A DNA stretch of 64,000 nt from Winogradskya consettensis (lineage in GTDB: Bacteria > Actinomycetota > Actinomycetes > Mycobacteriales > Micromonosporaceae), in NCBI RefSeq assembly GCF_018332715.1, contig NZ_BOQP01000049.1, forward strand, positions 62,001 through 126,000, written 5' to 3'. The notes under the pieces were generated by a model. It was not told where the DNA came from and ran no database searches. It worked only from the letters and a program-made list of their open reading frames with translations. Made by a program: the position numbers and the translations under genes. Of the stretch, positions 1-8,438 are shown one piece after another. The first letter of the stretch is position 1, and each line of letters starts with the position of its first letter.

Positions 1-2094
1 GCGGTCGAGAACGGCCTCTGCTTCGGCCGGCTCGACTTCGCCGCGGACAACCCCCGCTACATCGGCCGCCTCGGGCTCTTCGCCGAGGACCGGGACCAGG
101 ATCCTCTGCTCGTCGACTGGCGTGCCCCGGCCGCGCGCCCGTTCTACCTGGCGACCGCCGTCTCGCCGGAGGGTGTGACCCGCCGGCGCCACCTGCGCAC
201 CAGGGGCCGCGAGCTGACCGGCATCGACGACGAGGTCCTCGATCTCGCCGCCGCCGGTGCCGGTGGCCGGGAGGACGTGACCGGCGAGGCCGCCCTGCTC
301 TCCGCGCTGACCGCGGGGCGCACCGGCCGGATGCGCGACATCGTCGAGACGATCCAGTCCGAGCAGGACGAGGTGATCCGCTCCGGGCTCGCCGGCGTGA
401 TGGTGGTCCAGGGTGGACCCGGGACCGGCAAGACGGCTGTCGCGCTGCACCGCGCCGCCTACCTTCTCTACACACATCGCGCCCAGTTGACCCGGCAGGG
501 CGTGCTGATCCTCGGTCCTAACGCGACGTTCCTGCGCTACATCTCGCAGGTTCTCCCGTCCCTGGCCGAGACCGGTGTGCTGCTCGCGACGCTCGGTGAC
601 ATGTTCCCCGGGGTGACCGCCCGCGCCGACGAGGCCCCCGCGGCCGCCGCGGTCAAGGGCGGTCTCGGCATCCTCGACGTGCTCGCGCAGGCGGTCGCCG
701 ACCGGCAGACCGTGCCTGACGACTACATCGAGGTCGACCACGACGGCTACCCGCTGCGCATCGAGCGCGGCGTCTGCGAGGACGCCCGCGAGGTCGCCCG
801 GCGCTCCGGCCGCCCGCACAACGTGGCCCGGCAGCTCTTCGTCACCGAGGCGATCCACGCGCTGTCGCAGCAGATCGCCGATCGCATCGGCGCCGACCCG
901 CTCGGCGGCGAGAACCTGCTCGAGGAGTCGGACCTCGCCGAGACCCGCCGCGAGCTGCGCGAGGACATCGACGTGCAGCAGGCACTCTTCGACCTGTGGC
1001 CGGTGCTGACGCCGCGCCAGGTCCTGCGGGACCTGCTCAGCGACGCCGACCGGCTGGAGTCGGCCGGGCTCGGCGAGGAGGATCGCGGCCTGCTGCTGCG
1101 CGCCCACGACGCGCGCTGGACCCCGGCCGACGTGCCGCTGCTCGACGAGCTCGCCGAACTGCTCGGTGTCGACGACACGCTGCGGGCCCGGGCGGTCGCG
1201 CAGGAGCGGCGCGAGGCGATCGAGTATGCCGAGGGTGTGCTCGAGATCGTCCAGGGTTCCCGCTCGCTCGACTTCGAGGACGACCGCGAGGAGGAGGTGC
1301 TCTCCGCGATCGATGTCGTCGATGCCAGCGCTTTCGTCGAGCGCCACGAGGTGCTCGACACGCGGACGGCGTCCGAGCGTGCGGCGGCCGACCGCACCTG
1401 GGTCTTCGGCCACGTGATCGTGGACGAGGCGCAGGAGTTGTCGCCGATGGCGTGGCGCCTGCTGATGCGCCGCTGCCCGAGCCGGTCGATGACCGTGGTC
1501 GGCGACGTCGCGCAGACCGGTGACCTGGCCGGCACGACGAGCTGGGACCAGGCGTTCGAGCCCTACGTCGCGCAGCGCTGGCGGCTGGCCGAGCTGACCG
1601 TCAACTACCGCACCCCCGCCGAGATCATGGCGGTCGCGGGGGACGTGCTGGCCGGCGTCGACCCGTCACTCCAGCCGCCCCGCTCGGTCCGGGAGGCCGG
1701 CGTCGAGCCGTGGGCGCGCCGGGTGCCGCCCGCCGAGCTCGCCGATCAACTGATTTCGACGGTACGCACGGAGTCCGCCCAGGTTTCCGACGGCCGGGTC
1801 GGCGTACTCGTACCCGATGCTCTTGAAGAGTCCCTGGGCGCCGAGCTGACCGCCGCTGTCCCCGGCGCGGCCGTGGGGGAGCAGCCCGACCTGCTGAACC
1901 ACATCGTGCTGATGACGGTGAAACAGGCGAAGGGCCTCGAGTTCGACAGCGTCGTGGTCGTGCAGCCCGACGAGATCATCGCCGAGAGCCCGCGCGGGCT
2001 CAGTGATCTCTACGTCGCGGTGACCCGGGCCACCCGGCGCCTCGGTGTTCTGCACACCGCCGAGCTGCCCAAGGAGCTCGCCGCCCTGGCGTGA
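1..2094 (+). CDS. HelD-type RNA polymerase recycling ATPase (5' truncated by window edge)
   Basis: The open frame runs from the first base of the window to a TGA at 2092-2094, so the gene begins upstream; about 697 residues are visible. Family members have roughly 100 more N-terminal residues, which form a coiled coil inserted into the RNA polymerase secondary channel. The start of the visible part (FGRLDF, then IGRLGLF and VDWRAPAARPFY) is the conserved HelD entry to the ATPase core. Walker A is GGPGTGKT at about visible residues 138-145, and the UvrD/Rep-like Walker B is VIVDEAQE. A late motif containing TVKQAKGLEFDSVVV and LYVAVTRA closes the SF1 helicase fold. Known role of the family: ATP-driven removal of stalled RNA polymerase from DNA; some actinobacterial members protect from rifampicin. 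The gene is convergent with the sigma-factor gene, with a shared strong hairpin between them. Confidence 0.93.
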   Translation, partial: AVENGLCFGRLDFAADNPRYIGRLGLFAEDRDQDPLLVDWRAPAARPFYLATAVSPEGVTRRRHLRTRGRELTGIDDEVLDLAAAGAGGREDVTGEAALLSALTAGRTGRMRDIVETIQSEQDEVIRSGLAGVMVVQGGPGTGKTAVALHRAAYLLYTHRAQLTRQGVLILGPNATFLRYISQVLPSLAETGVLLATLGDMFPGVTARADEAPAAAAVKGGLGILDVLAQAVADRQTVPDDYIEVDHDGYPLRIERGVCEDAREVARRSGRPHNVARQLFVTEAIHALSQQIADRIGADPLGGENLLEESDLAETRRELREDIDVQQALFDLWPVLTPRQVLRDLLSDADRLESAGLGEEDRGLLLRAHDARWTPADVPLLDELAELLGVDDTLRARAVAQERREAIEYAEGVLEIVQGSRSLDFEDDREEEVLSAIDVVDASAFVERHEVLDTRTASERAAADRTWVFGHVIVDEAQELSPMAWRLLMRRCPSRSMTVVGDVAQTGDLAGTTSWDQAFEPYVAQRWRLAELTVNYRTPAEIMAVAGDVLAGVDPSLQPPRSVREAGVEPWARRVPPAELADQLISTVRTESAQVSDGRVGVLVPDALEESLGAELTAAVPGAAVGEQPDLLNHIVLMTVKQAKGLEFDSVVVVQPDEIIAESPRGLSDLYVAVTRATRRLGVLHTAELPKELAALA

Positions 2095-2111
2095 CCGTTG
2101 CAGTTCCGGAC

Positions 2112-2155
2112 ACACGAAAAAGACCGGCGTGGGACGACGCCGGTCTTTTTCGTGT
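2112..2155. terminator. Bidirectional intrinsic terminator between helD-like gene and sigma gene
   Basis: Perfect 19-bp inverted repeat (2112-2130 and 2137-2155) with a 6-base loop. The stem has a GC core, and the A/T runs at its base give a U-rich tract on either strand. It lies between two convergent genes and should stop transcription from both sides. Confidence 0.92.
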
Positions 2156-2162
2156 CAGGTAA

Positions 2163-3071
2163 TCAGGCGACCTTCAAGGTCGAGTGACCGTGCGCGTTGG
2201 TCAGCGCGAGCCGCGAGTGCAGGTTCGTGTTGCCGGCGATCGTGGAGTAGTAGGACGCGCGGCGACGTGCCGTGATGCTGGCCGGGTTCTCCGGGGCCGG
2301 GGCGAGGTCGGGGTCGAGGTGGGTGTTCATGCCGTCCTTGAGCAGCGACAGCGCCTCGGCGCGCAGCTGCGACACCCGCGACTCGGTGACACCCAGGTCG
2401 GCGGCGATGTCCGCCATCGGGCGCTCCTTGAGGAAGTACTCGGTGATGACGAGCTGCAGGCGCTCGGGCAGCGACTCGATCGCGTGGTGCAGGTAGCCGA
2501 TCTGCTCACGGCGGATCAGCATGTCCTCGGGGCCCGGGGCGGCCTCGGTGACCAGGTCGTCGGCGCTGCTGGTGGTGAAGCCCTGCAGCGACAGCACGGT
2601 GGCGCGCTGCACGTCGTTGTCGCGCTGGGTCAGGTCGGTCGTCGTGGTGCCGAGCGCCTGTGCGAGCTCCTCGTTGGTGGGCGTACGGCCCAGCGTCGTG
2701 GTCAGGCTCTGCCGCGTCGTGTCGGTGGTCCGCGCCTTCGAGCGCACCGAGCGGGTGGCCCAGTCGAGCGAACGCAGCTCGTCGAGGATCGCGCCGCGGA
2801 TGCGGGTGGTGGCGAAGCGGTGGAACGGGATGCCGCGGTTCGGGTCCCAGCCGCGGCTCGCGGTCACCAGCGCGTGCAGGCCGGCGCTGGTGAGGTCGTC
2901 GCGGTGGATGTGGTTGGGGATGCGGGTGAGCATGTCGCGCACCAGGTGACCGACGAGCGGCATGTGCGAGCGGATCAGCTCTTCCTGCTCGGCGGCGGTC
3001 AGGGCCGGCACGGCGGTCACGGCGGCGGCGTCGGCGGTGAGGTCGGCAGCGGTCGTCATGGTGCTCGTCAT
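2163..3071 (-). CDS. FliA/WhiG-family RNA polymerase sigma factor
   Basis: A 302-residue sigma-70 family protein of the sigma-28 (FliA/WhiG) class. Region 2 contains the pattern DLTSAGLHALVTA, then RGWDPNRGIPF, then ATTRIRGAILDELRSLDW, diagnostic of this class. Region 3 holds GRTPTNEELAQALG, and region 4 (about 230-270) has ADIAADLGVTESRVSQLRAEAL as its helix-turn-helix. The ATG at 3071 is chosen because GGGGGA lies just upstream; the frame extends 66 codons further 5' but that part has no sigma homology. Family members drive flagellar/motility genes in zoospore-forming actinomycetes or early sporulation genes in Streptomyces. Which one applies here cannot be decided from this window, as no flagellar genes are present. 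The C-terminal tail of about 50 residues is not conserved-looking. Confidence 0.92.
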   Translation of the reverse strand: MTSTMTTAADLTADAAAVTAVPALTAAEQEELIRSHMPLVGHLVRDMLTRIPNHIHRDDLTSAGLHALVTASRGWDPNRGIPFHRFATTRIRGAILDELRSLDWATRSVRSKARTTDTTRQSLTTTLGRTPTNEELAQALGTTTTDLTQRDNDVQRATVLSLQGFTTSSADDLVTEAAPGPEDMLIRREQIGYLHHAIESLPERLQLVITEYFLKERPMADIAADLGVTESRVSQLRAEALSLLKDGMNTHLDPDLAPAPENPASITARRRASYYSTIAGNTNLHSRLALTNAHGHSTLKVA

Positions 3072-3247
3072 GTCTTTTCCCCCGGATGTTGTCGGTAGCC
3101 CGCGGCAGTGGGCGGTACCGGCTGACAGGGAGAACTTTCCGTGACGTGGGGTATGCGTTCCGGTCGCACAGAGTTGCGTACCGGTTGCTTCGACTCTTTT
3201 CCTCAAGCCTCCTGAGGCGGATGATTTCCCTTGCGATTGAAGGGGTC

Positions 3248-3877
3248 TCAGCGACGGATGAGGTCCCATACGAAGCGGTCCGGAGCGAACGCCTCGGCGT
3301 AGCGGACCCGGGCCTGGGCGCCGAAGTGCCGGGCCGTCGCACTGGTCAGCTCCGGGTCGGTGGACACCTCGAGCTTGTCCTTGAGGTACGCCGTGATGTC
3401 GACGTACAGCGAAGGGTCGAACCGCAGCGTCGACTCCCCGGCGTAGTGCAGCACCCGGCTGCTGTGCCGCGCCGCGACGACCGTGGCCTCGGCGGCCTGC
3501 TGGCGATCGTCGTTCGCGTCCTCGGGTGCGTGCACGTAGATGACATCGGCGTCGACCCCGGTGAGCACGTTCTCGATCGCGGCGGTCGCGGGCGGGCGGC
3601 CGACCCCGGCCCGGCGGTCCTCGGCACCGCGGTCCCGGCGGCGCCGATCCGTGGCCTGCCGGCGCTCGGCGGCCTCGGGGCCCCAGAGCAGCAGACAGTC
3701 CAGCGCCTTGGCGGCGGCCTCCGTACGTTTGATCGACGGATGGTCGGGCCCGTCACAATTGAGCACGAGCATCGTGACGAAATCACCGGCGGCCCGGTGC
3801 GCGGCGAGCGTGCCGGCACAGCCGAGCTCGAGATCACCAGGATTCGCACCAACGGCGAGAACGCTGCGCGGGGTCAC
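3248..3877 (-). CDS. PIG-L/LmbE-family protein with degenerate catalytic motifs (probable pseudoenzyme)
   Basis: A 209-residue protein starting at GTG 3877 with GGAGGG upstream. The fold matches the PIG-L deacetylase family (MshB, Mca, LmbE): N-terminal VLAVGANPGDLELGCAGT, a long middle part and a late segment YVHAPEDANDDRQQAAEA. The family's zinc/catalytic motif is normally AHPDD; here it reads ANPGD (residues 11-15), so a zinc-ligand His is Asn and the general-base Asp is Gly. The second family motif, normally of the type DxHxDH, reads DANDD, so the third ligand His is also lost. The protein is therefore unlikely to be a zinc deacetylase and may bind a ligand or be decaying. It precedes the sigma gene on the same strand by 176 bp. 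Confidence 0.8.
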   Translation of the reverse strand: MTPRSVLAVGANPGDLELGCAGTLAAHRAAGDFVTMLVLNCDGPDHPSIKRTEAAAKALDCLLLWGPEAAERRQATDRRRRDRGAEDRRAGVGRPPATAAIENVLTGVDADVIYVHAPEDANDDRQQAAEATVVAARHSSRVLHYAGESTLRFDPSLYVDITAYLKDKLEVSTDPELTSATARHFGAQARVRYAEAFAPDRFVWDLIRR

Positions 3878-4031
3878 AGCTCACCCTCCAGAGACTCACG
3901 GCCCGGTCGGCGCATGTGGGTACCTCCGCGACTGACTCAGGGCGCCGCATCGGGGGTGGCGGCGCTGAGTGTCCATCGGTCGCGGGGCTCTCCGGTTGAG
4001 GACTTGTGCGCGACTACGGCAGTGTTGACAC

Positions 4032-4529
4032 ATGGACCTCAGCGACAGTGGTACGACGGTCAACCTCATCGCCGGCATAGCGATGGTGGTGGGCGTGCTC
4101 GGCGTGGTGATCCCGGTCCTGCCCGGACTGCTCCTCTGCTGGGGTGCGGTCCTGCTCTGGTCCCTGCTCGGCGACGCCGGCTCCGGCCGCTGGGTCGTCC
4201 TCGCCCTGGCCACGGTCATCGCCCTGGCCGGCACCGTCGTCAAATACCTCTGGCCGGGCAAACGCCTGAAGAGCACCGGCGTACCGACCACATCCCTGCT
4301 CGCGGGTGGCGTGCTCGGCCTGATCGGCTTCTTCGTGATCCCACTCGTCGGCCTGGTCCTCGGCTTCATCCTGGGCGTCTTCCTGGCCGAACAGCTCCGC
4401 CTCGGCTCGGGTCAGGCCTGGCCCTCCACGAAACGGGCCCTGGCCGCGGTCGGCCTCTCCCTCCTCGTCGAATTCACCGCGGCCCTGGGCGTCGCCGTCA
4501 TCTGGCTATTCGGCCTGGTCTTCGCCTGA
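4032..4529 (+). CDS. DUF456 family membrane protein
   Basis: A 165-residue integral membrane protein with four to five hydrophobic helices. The hallmark opening is GIAMVVGVLGVVIPVLPG, followed by a glycine-rich region with GVLGLIGFFVIPLVGLVLG and FLAEQ, typical of DUF456. ATG 4032 is chosen although no clear ribosome site precedes it, so leaderless translation is possible. The function of the family is unknown. It is transcribed divergently from the PIG-L-like gene and convergently with the carboxypeptidase gene. Confidence 0.85.
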   Translation: MDLSDSGTTVNLIAGIAMVVGVLGVVIPVLPGLLLCWGAVLLWSLLGDAGSGRWVVLALATVIALAGTVVKYLWPGKRLKSTGVPTTSLLAGGVLGLIGFFVIPLVGLVLGFILGVFLAEQLRLGSGQAWPSTKRALAAVGLSLLVEFTAALGVAVIWLFGLVFA

Positions 4530-4690
4530 TCCGGGCCCAGAGCGCGTCCAGGACAGCGACCCGAAGGAGAACCTCCTGGCTGTAAGGCATCACGACCTTG
4601 CGGCCGTGGGTGTCCCGAAGCGGAGAGTCACGTCTTGCGAGACGAAACCTGGACCTCGCCGCAGACTCGCCGTGATCCACCAGATGTGCC

Positions 4691-6040
4691 CTAGTAGAAA
4701 GCCTGCGGGTCGCTGGTGCCGCTGGTGCGGGAGCGGCGGCGGCGCACCCGGCGGCGGCGCTGGGTGAGGAGCAGCAGGAGTGGGGTGGCTGCCAGGACGA
4801 TGGCCACGCCGGCCGCTGCCAGGAGCGGGAAGCCGTTGTCGTCGGCCGGACGGGCCGCGGCGGGGGCGGGTCTGGTGGCATCCGGCGAGGCGGGGGCGCC
4901 GCTTTCCCCGGTGGCCGTGCCGGTCGCTGTGCCGGTGTCGTCGGGGGTGACGAGTTTGCCGACCGAGGCGTCCTTGGGCAGGGAGAAGCCCCAGTCGAGC
5001 AGTGCCTCGCCCTGTTCGTACCCGCGCAGGGGGTTGTTCTCGGCGCCGAGCAGGGTGGCGACGAGGCGGCGGCCGCCGCGCTGGGCCGCGCCGACGTAGC
5101 TGTGCCGGGCCAGCTTGGTGAAGCCGGTTTTGCCGCCGAGGGCACCCTTGTAGTCGAAGATCAGGCGGTTTTCGTTCTGGATCTGAAAACCGCCTTTCTT
5201 CAGCTGCTTCTGCGCCGGGATCTGGGTGTTCTTCGTCAGGGCATACCTGCCGAAGTCGGCGGTGGCGAAGCAGTCGCGGGCGATCAGCGCCAGATCGTAG
5301 GCACTGGTGAACTGCCCCGGCCCGTCCAGGCCGGAAGGGGTCACGGCATGGGTTTGGTACGCACCCAGCCGTTTCGCTTCCGCATTCATCGCGGTCACCG
5401 TGCCTTGCACGCCGTCCGCGCCGCCGCCGAGGCGGGCCAGCGTATTCGCGGCCTCGTTGCCCGAGTTGAGCAGCAGGCCCAGCCAGAGCGTGGCAATGGT
5501 GTACTTCCCGCCCTTGAGCAGGCCGACCGCCGAGCTGCCGGGCTCGATGTTCAGGTCTTCCTGGGTGACCGTGATCGTCTTCTTGGGGTCGAGCTTGTCC
5601 ATCACCGTCGCGGCGAGCAGCAGCTTCTGCACGCTGGCCGGGGTGCCGTAGACGTGCGGCCCGCAGCCGCCCAGCACCTCGCCGGTGTCCAGATCGGCGA
5701 CCAGCCAGCTCGTGGCGGTCAGGGCCGGGGGCTGCTTGGCGCCCTGCGGGACGATCAGCCCGTCGGTTGCGAGGTCGTCGCCGCCGACCGCGCGCAGGAC
5801 CGGGTCGTCCGCGGGCGGGACGGGCCGGGCAGGTCGCCCGGCGGGCGGCTTCACGTCGGGCTTCGGGCACGGCACCTCGGCCTTGGCCGAAGCAGCTCGC
5901 AGAACGCCCGTCGGAGCCCCTGCTGAGGGAGACGCCGAGGCGGGCGTGGGGATGGACAGGGCGCCGGCGCCGAGGGCGAGGGCGCAGAACGTCGCCAGGG
6001 TGCGGCGCCGGGTCGTGGGTGTGGTGTCGCCAGGGATCAC
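4691..6040 (-). CDS. Secreted, membrane-anchored D-alanyl-D-alanine carboxypeptidase (S11, PBP5-like)
   Basis: A 449-residue penicillin-binding protein. It starts at GTG 6040, giving a twin-arginine-like basic N-terminus (RRR) and a signal peptide ending near ASA. The three active-site motifs of the S11 family are present: SVQK (S126, K129), SGN (183-185) and KTG (294-296). It should trim the terminal D-Ala of peptidoglycan pentapeptides outside the membrane. The C-terminus has a Gly/Ala/Asp-rich linker, a transmembrane helix at about 402-422 and a very basic cytosolic tail (QRRRRVRRRRSR), giving type I anchoring. Its start overlaps the stop of the upstream gene in a GTGA, implying translational coupling with that small unknown protein. 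Confidence 0.93.
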   Translation of the reverse strand: MIPGDTTPTTRRRTLATFCALALGAGALSIPTPASASPSAGAPTGVLRAASAKAEVPCPKPDVKPPAGRPARPVPPADDPVLRAVGGDDLATDGLIVPQGAKQPPALTATSWLVADLDTGEVLGGCGPHVYGTPASVQKLLLAATVMDKLDPKKTITVTQEDLNIEPGSSAVGLLKGGKYTIATLWLGLLLNSGNEAANTLARLGGGADGVQGTVTAMNAEAKRLGAYQTHAVTPSGLDGPGQFTSAYDLALIARDCFATADFGRYALTKNTQIPAQKQLKKGGFQIQNENRLIFDYKGALGGKTGFTKLARHSYVGAAQRGGRRLVATLLGAENNPLRGYEQGEALLDWGFSLPKDASVGKLVTPDDTGTATGTATGESGAPASPDATRPAPAAARPADDNGFPLLAAAGVAIVLAATPLLLLLTQRRRRVRRRRSRTSGTSDPQAFY

Positions 6041-6474
6041 GGCCAGACGGCTCCTGCGGTGAGGCGGCGCTCGAGCAGCTGCGCCAGGGGGATGGTTTCG
6101 CCGTCGCCGCCGCCCGCGCCGACCACCAGCCGGGGGGAGCTGGGTGACACGGTCGCGCCTGTGAAGCGTGCGCGAAGGGAGGTCGGGACGGTCAGGACGT
6201 AGTAGCCGCCGTCTGCGCCGACAGCCACCGAGCGGTTCGATTTCAGATACCAGCCGCGCAGCGCAGTGCGGAACGTGGACCGGCCGTCGAAGGCCACCGC
6301 GCGCAGGGCGTGCGGTGCCAGGCCCTGCTCGGCGGCCCGGCGCACGAAGCTCGCGAGCAGCGCGCCGGCCTTCTCCGCCTCGGCGGCCCGGTCGGCGGCC
6401 AGCGCCGCCGCGTGCCCGTCGACGGCCTGCCGGCGCTGCTCGCGCCAGGTGGCACGGTCGTCGCCTGCGTCCAT
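6037..6474 (-). CDS. Conserved hypothetical protein coupled to D-Ala-D-Ala carboxypeptidase
   Basis: A 145-residue soluble protein read from ATG 6474. The N-terminal half is a likely helical, Ala/Arg/Glu-rich segment (ATWREQRRQAVDGHAAALAADRAAEAEKAG is the region, about residues 7-36). The C-terminal half is beta-rich with GWYLKSNRSVAVGADGGYYVLTVP. I recognise no named domain. Its TGA overlaps the GTG of the downstream carboxypeptidase by four bases, so the two are co-translated. A role tied to cell-wall maturation is an inference from this coupling only. The frame is open another 67 codons upstream, but that part lies in the AT-richer Lsr2 promoter region and is not protein-like. Confidence 0.75.
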   Translation of the reverse strand: MDAGDDRATWREQRRQAVDGHAAALAADRAAEAEKAGALLASFVRRAAEQGLAPHALRAVAFDGRSTFRTALRGWYLKSNRSVAVGADGGYYVLTVPTSLRARFTGATVSPSSPRLVVGAGGGDGETIPLAQLLERRLTAGAVWP

Positions 6475-6713
6475 GGACCCGACCCTAACGGCATCTCCTG
6501 GCCGCTGCCCACCCGGGTTTTGCGCGCCTCGTGCGGATCGGCGCGCACCGGCCACCGATTCGCCGACAATAGTGGTGGCGCAATTAGTGGCCCCGCTCGC
6601 CGTTAATTGCCCGGCCTCGGCGATATTCTGTGAAATCCTGCGAAACTGTTGCGCGTGCAGCGGTTCACAGTCCATGCTTAAGCCCGTTATTCGGATTCTT
6701 CTCAGGAGTCGTT
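6475..6713. promoter_or_regulatory. AT-richer divergent promoter region upstream of lsr2
   Basis: The 239 bp between the divergent small gene and lsr2 are clearly richer in A/T than the surrounding DNA, with stretches such as GCAATTAGTGG, CGTTAATTGCC and GATATTCTGTGAAATCC. Lsr2 binds AT-rich DNA, so autoregulation is plausible but is an inference. The ribosome site CAGGAG at 6703-6708 serves lsr2. Confidence 0.45.
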
Positions 6714-7061
6714 ATGGCGCGGCAGGTAATCACCACCCTCATCGACGACCTCGATGGAAAGCCAGCCGATCGCACGGTCGAGTTCAGCCTCGACGGCACG
6801 GCATACACCATCGACCTTTCCGAGGCCAATGCCGGCAAGTTGCGCAAGGCCCTGGATCCGTTCATCAACGCGGGCACGCGAATCGGCCGCGCGGGTGCGG
6901 CCCGGGCAGCGGGCCGGCCGGCACCGGTGCGCACTGCTGGGAGCCGCGACGAGAATCGGCTGATCCGCGAGTGGGCGGCCGAGCACGGGCACCAGATCTC
7001 CGAGCGTGGCCGCATCCCGCAGGGCGTCAGTAGCGCCTACCGGGCCGCGCACGGTCGCTGA
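6714..7061 (+). CDS. lsr2: Lsr2 nucleoid-associated protein
   Basis: A 115-residue Lsr2, the H-NS-like DNA-bridging protein of actinobacteria. The N-terminal dimerisation domain opens MARQVITTLIDDLDGKPAD and continues TVEFSLDGTAYTIDLS. After a basic linker the C-terminal DNA-binding domain has IREWAAEHGHQISERGRIP, with the RGR that enters the minor groove of AT-rich DNA. The length is standard. ATG 6714 is preceded by CAGGAG, whereas the longer frame from 6630 lies in the leader. The family silences horizontally acquired and AT-rich genes and represses specialised-metabolite clusters. A hairpin follows the stop. Confidence 0.97.
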   Translation: MARQVITTLIDDLDGKPADRTVEFSLDGTAYTIDLSEANAGKLRKALDPFINAGTRIGRAGAARAAGRPAPVRTAGSRDENRLIREWAAEHGHQISERGRIPQGVSSAYRAAHGR

Positions 7062-7076
7062 TCCCCCTTCGAACCG

Positions 7077-7115
7077 CATTGCCGCGGCCGACCGGTGACC
7101 CGGTCGGCCGCAATG
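7077..7115 (+). terminator. Hairpin after lsr2
   Basis: An inverted repeat starts 15 bases after the lsr2 stop: CATTGC plus GGCCGACCGG pairs with CCGGTCGGCCGCAATG at 7100-7115, with a 3-base bulge (CGC) in the left arm. There is no long T tract, as is usual for actinobacterial terminators. Confidence 0.7.
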
Positions 7116-7513
7116 CTGTGTGCTGCGGGGGCAGGCTTGTCGGCGGCGGAGGCTGCACGAGCCAGGCTGTTTAGCTCTTTGTGGTGACGTGGATGCTGAA
7201 AGTGATCAGCAGGCGGGTGGCAATGGCGATCGGGCCAGGGCCGGCGCGGATCCCGGCACCGCCCGTAAATGGTGATCAAGGCGGCCCGCAAGCGATGTCC
7301 GTGGGCTCCGGGCTATGCCCAAGTGATGACTAAAGGGGCGGCCGGCCCAGGAAAGGCCGCCGAAGCGCATGCCTAAAGGCGGGGATCGGCCCGCGCCGAA
7401 AGTTGCCGGCGCGATCGCAGGGTACTACGCGAAAAGGCTAGGACTTTCCCGAGATACGCATCGCTCATCGTCGCTGCGTGCCGGAAAGATTGCGGTGCGT
7501 CGCGGGCGGTGGC
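7116..7513. other. Intergenic stretch without a convincing gene
   Basis: About 400 bp between lsr2 and the LLM oxidoreductase. Short frames exist, but their residue composition is not protein-like. I see no RNA gene or clear repeat. Confidence 0.5.
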
Positions 7514-8389
7514 TCAGGATTCGCGGAGCGCGGGCAGCGCGGCGGCGACCGTTTCGAGAACCTTCTCATCACCGGCATACCAGCTCGATGCCCGCGGCCA
7601 GTGCGCGAGAACGTCGGTGAAACCCAGTTCGCGGGCCCGGCCGATCGCGTCCTCGAATGCCTGCGGGCTGCTCAGCGAGAAGACCGGCGACGAGTCGAGG
7701 TTGAGGTAACGGTCGACACCGCTGCGGCCGGCCTGCTCCAGCGCCGCGCCGAAACGCTCGCTGACCTCGGCCACCGAGCGCCACCACGCGTTCTCGTCGT
7801 CGACCGCCTGGGCGCCGGTGGTCACCCAGCCGTCGCCGTGCCGCGCCGCGAGGCGCAGTGCCCGGGGCCCGTTCGCCGCCACGATCAGCGGGGGATGGGG
7901 CTGCTGGAGCGGGCCGGGGAGCGTACGCGCATCCACCGCCTGGTAGTAGGTGCCGGAATACGAGACGTGGTCCTCGGTCAGCAGCCGCCCGAACAGGTCG
8001 AGGAACTCGGCGAATCGGTCCACCCGCTCACGCGGCGTCAGCGCGGGCCCGCCGAGCACGTCGGAGTCGAAGCCGAGGCCACCCGCGCCGACCCCGAGCA
8101 GCAGCCGGCCGCCCGAGATGTCGTCGACGGCGAGGGTCTCGCGGGCGAAATGCACGGGGTGCCGGAAGTTCGGCGAGGCGACGAAAGTGCCCAGCCCGAT
8201 CCGGCTGGTCACGCCCGCAGCTGCGGTGAGCGTCGGCACGGCGTCGAACCATGGGCCGTCGACGAGGTCGCGCCAGCCGAGGTGGTCGTAGGTCCAGGCG
8301 TGGTCGAAACCGTACTCCTCCGCGCGCCGCCAGCGGTGGCTCGCTTCGGACCAGCGCTGGTCGGGGAGGATGACGATGCCGATACGCAT
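7514..8389 (-). CDS. LLM-class flavin/F420-dependent oxidoreductase
   Basis: A 291-residue luciferase-like monooxygenase family protein. It begins MRIGIVILPDQRW and has the family pattern RRAEEYGFDHAWTYDHL, then RIGLGTFVASPNFRHPV, ISGGRLLLGVGAGG and PPLIVAANGPRALRLAARHGDGW. The TIM barrel binds reduced F420 or FMN; in actinobacteria F420 is common, but cofactor and substrate cannot be assigned from sequence alone. The next gene upstream on the same strand is a MarR regulator, 49 bp away, so they may form an operon. Confidence 0.88.
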   Translation of the reverse strand: MRIGIVILPDQRWSEASHRWRRAEEYGFDHAWTYDHLGWRDLVDGPWFDAVPTLTAAAGVTSRIGLGTFVASPNFRHPVHFARETLAVDDISGGRLLLGVGAGGLGFDSDVLGGPALTPRERVDRFAEFLDLFGRLLTEDHVSYSGTYYQAVDARTLPGPLQQPHPPLIVAANGPRALRLAARHGDGWVTTGAQAVDDENAWWRSVAEVSERFGAALEQAGRSGVDRYLNLDSSPVFSLSSPQAFEDAIGRARELGFTDVLAHWPRASSWYAGDEKVLETVAAALPALRES

Positions 8390-8438
8390 CGGGGGAACCT
8401 ATCGCACCGCCGGCCCAGCACGGCGGGCACCGGGCTGA

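Noticed and set aside
3072..3247. Riboswitch in the leader of the sigma gene
   Set aside because: The 176-bp leader has short dyads but I could not match any riboswitch core by eye.
7369..7620. Small plus-strand frame of 83 codons
   Set aside because: Rich in Arg/Ser, no ribosome site, and its 3' half is antisense to the LLM oxidoreductase gene.
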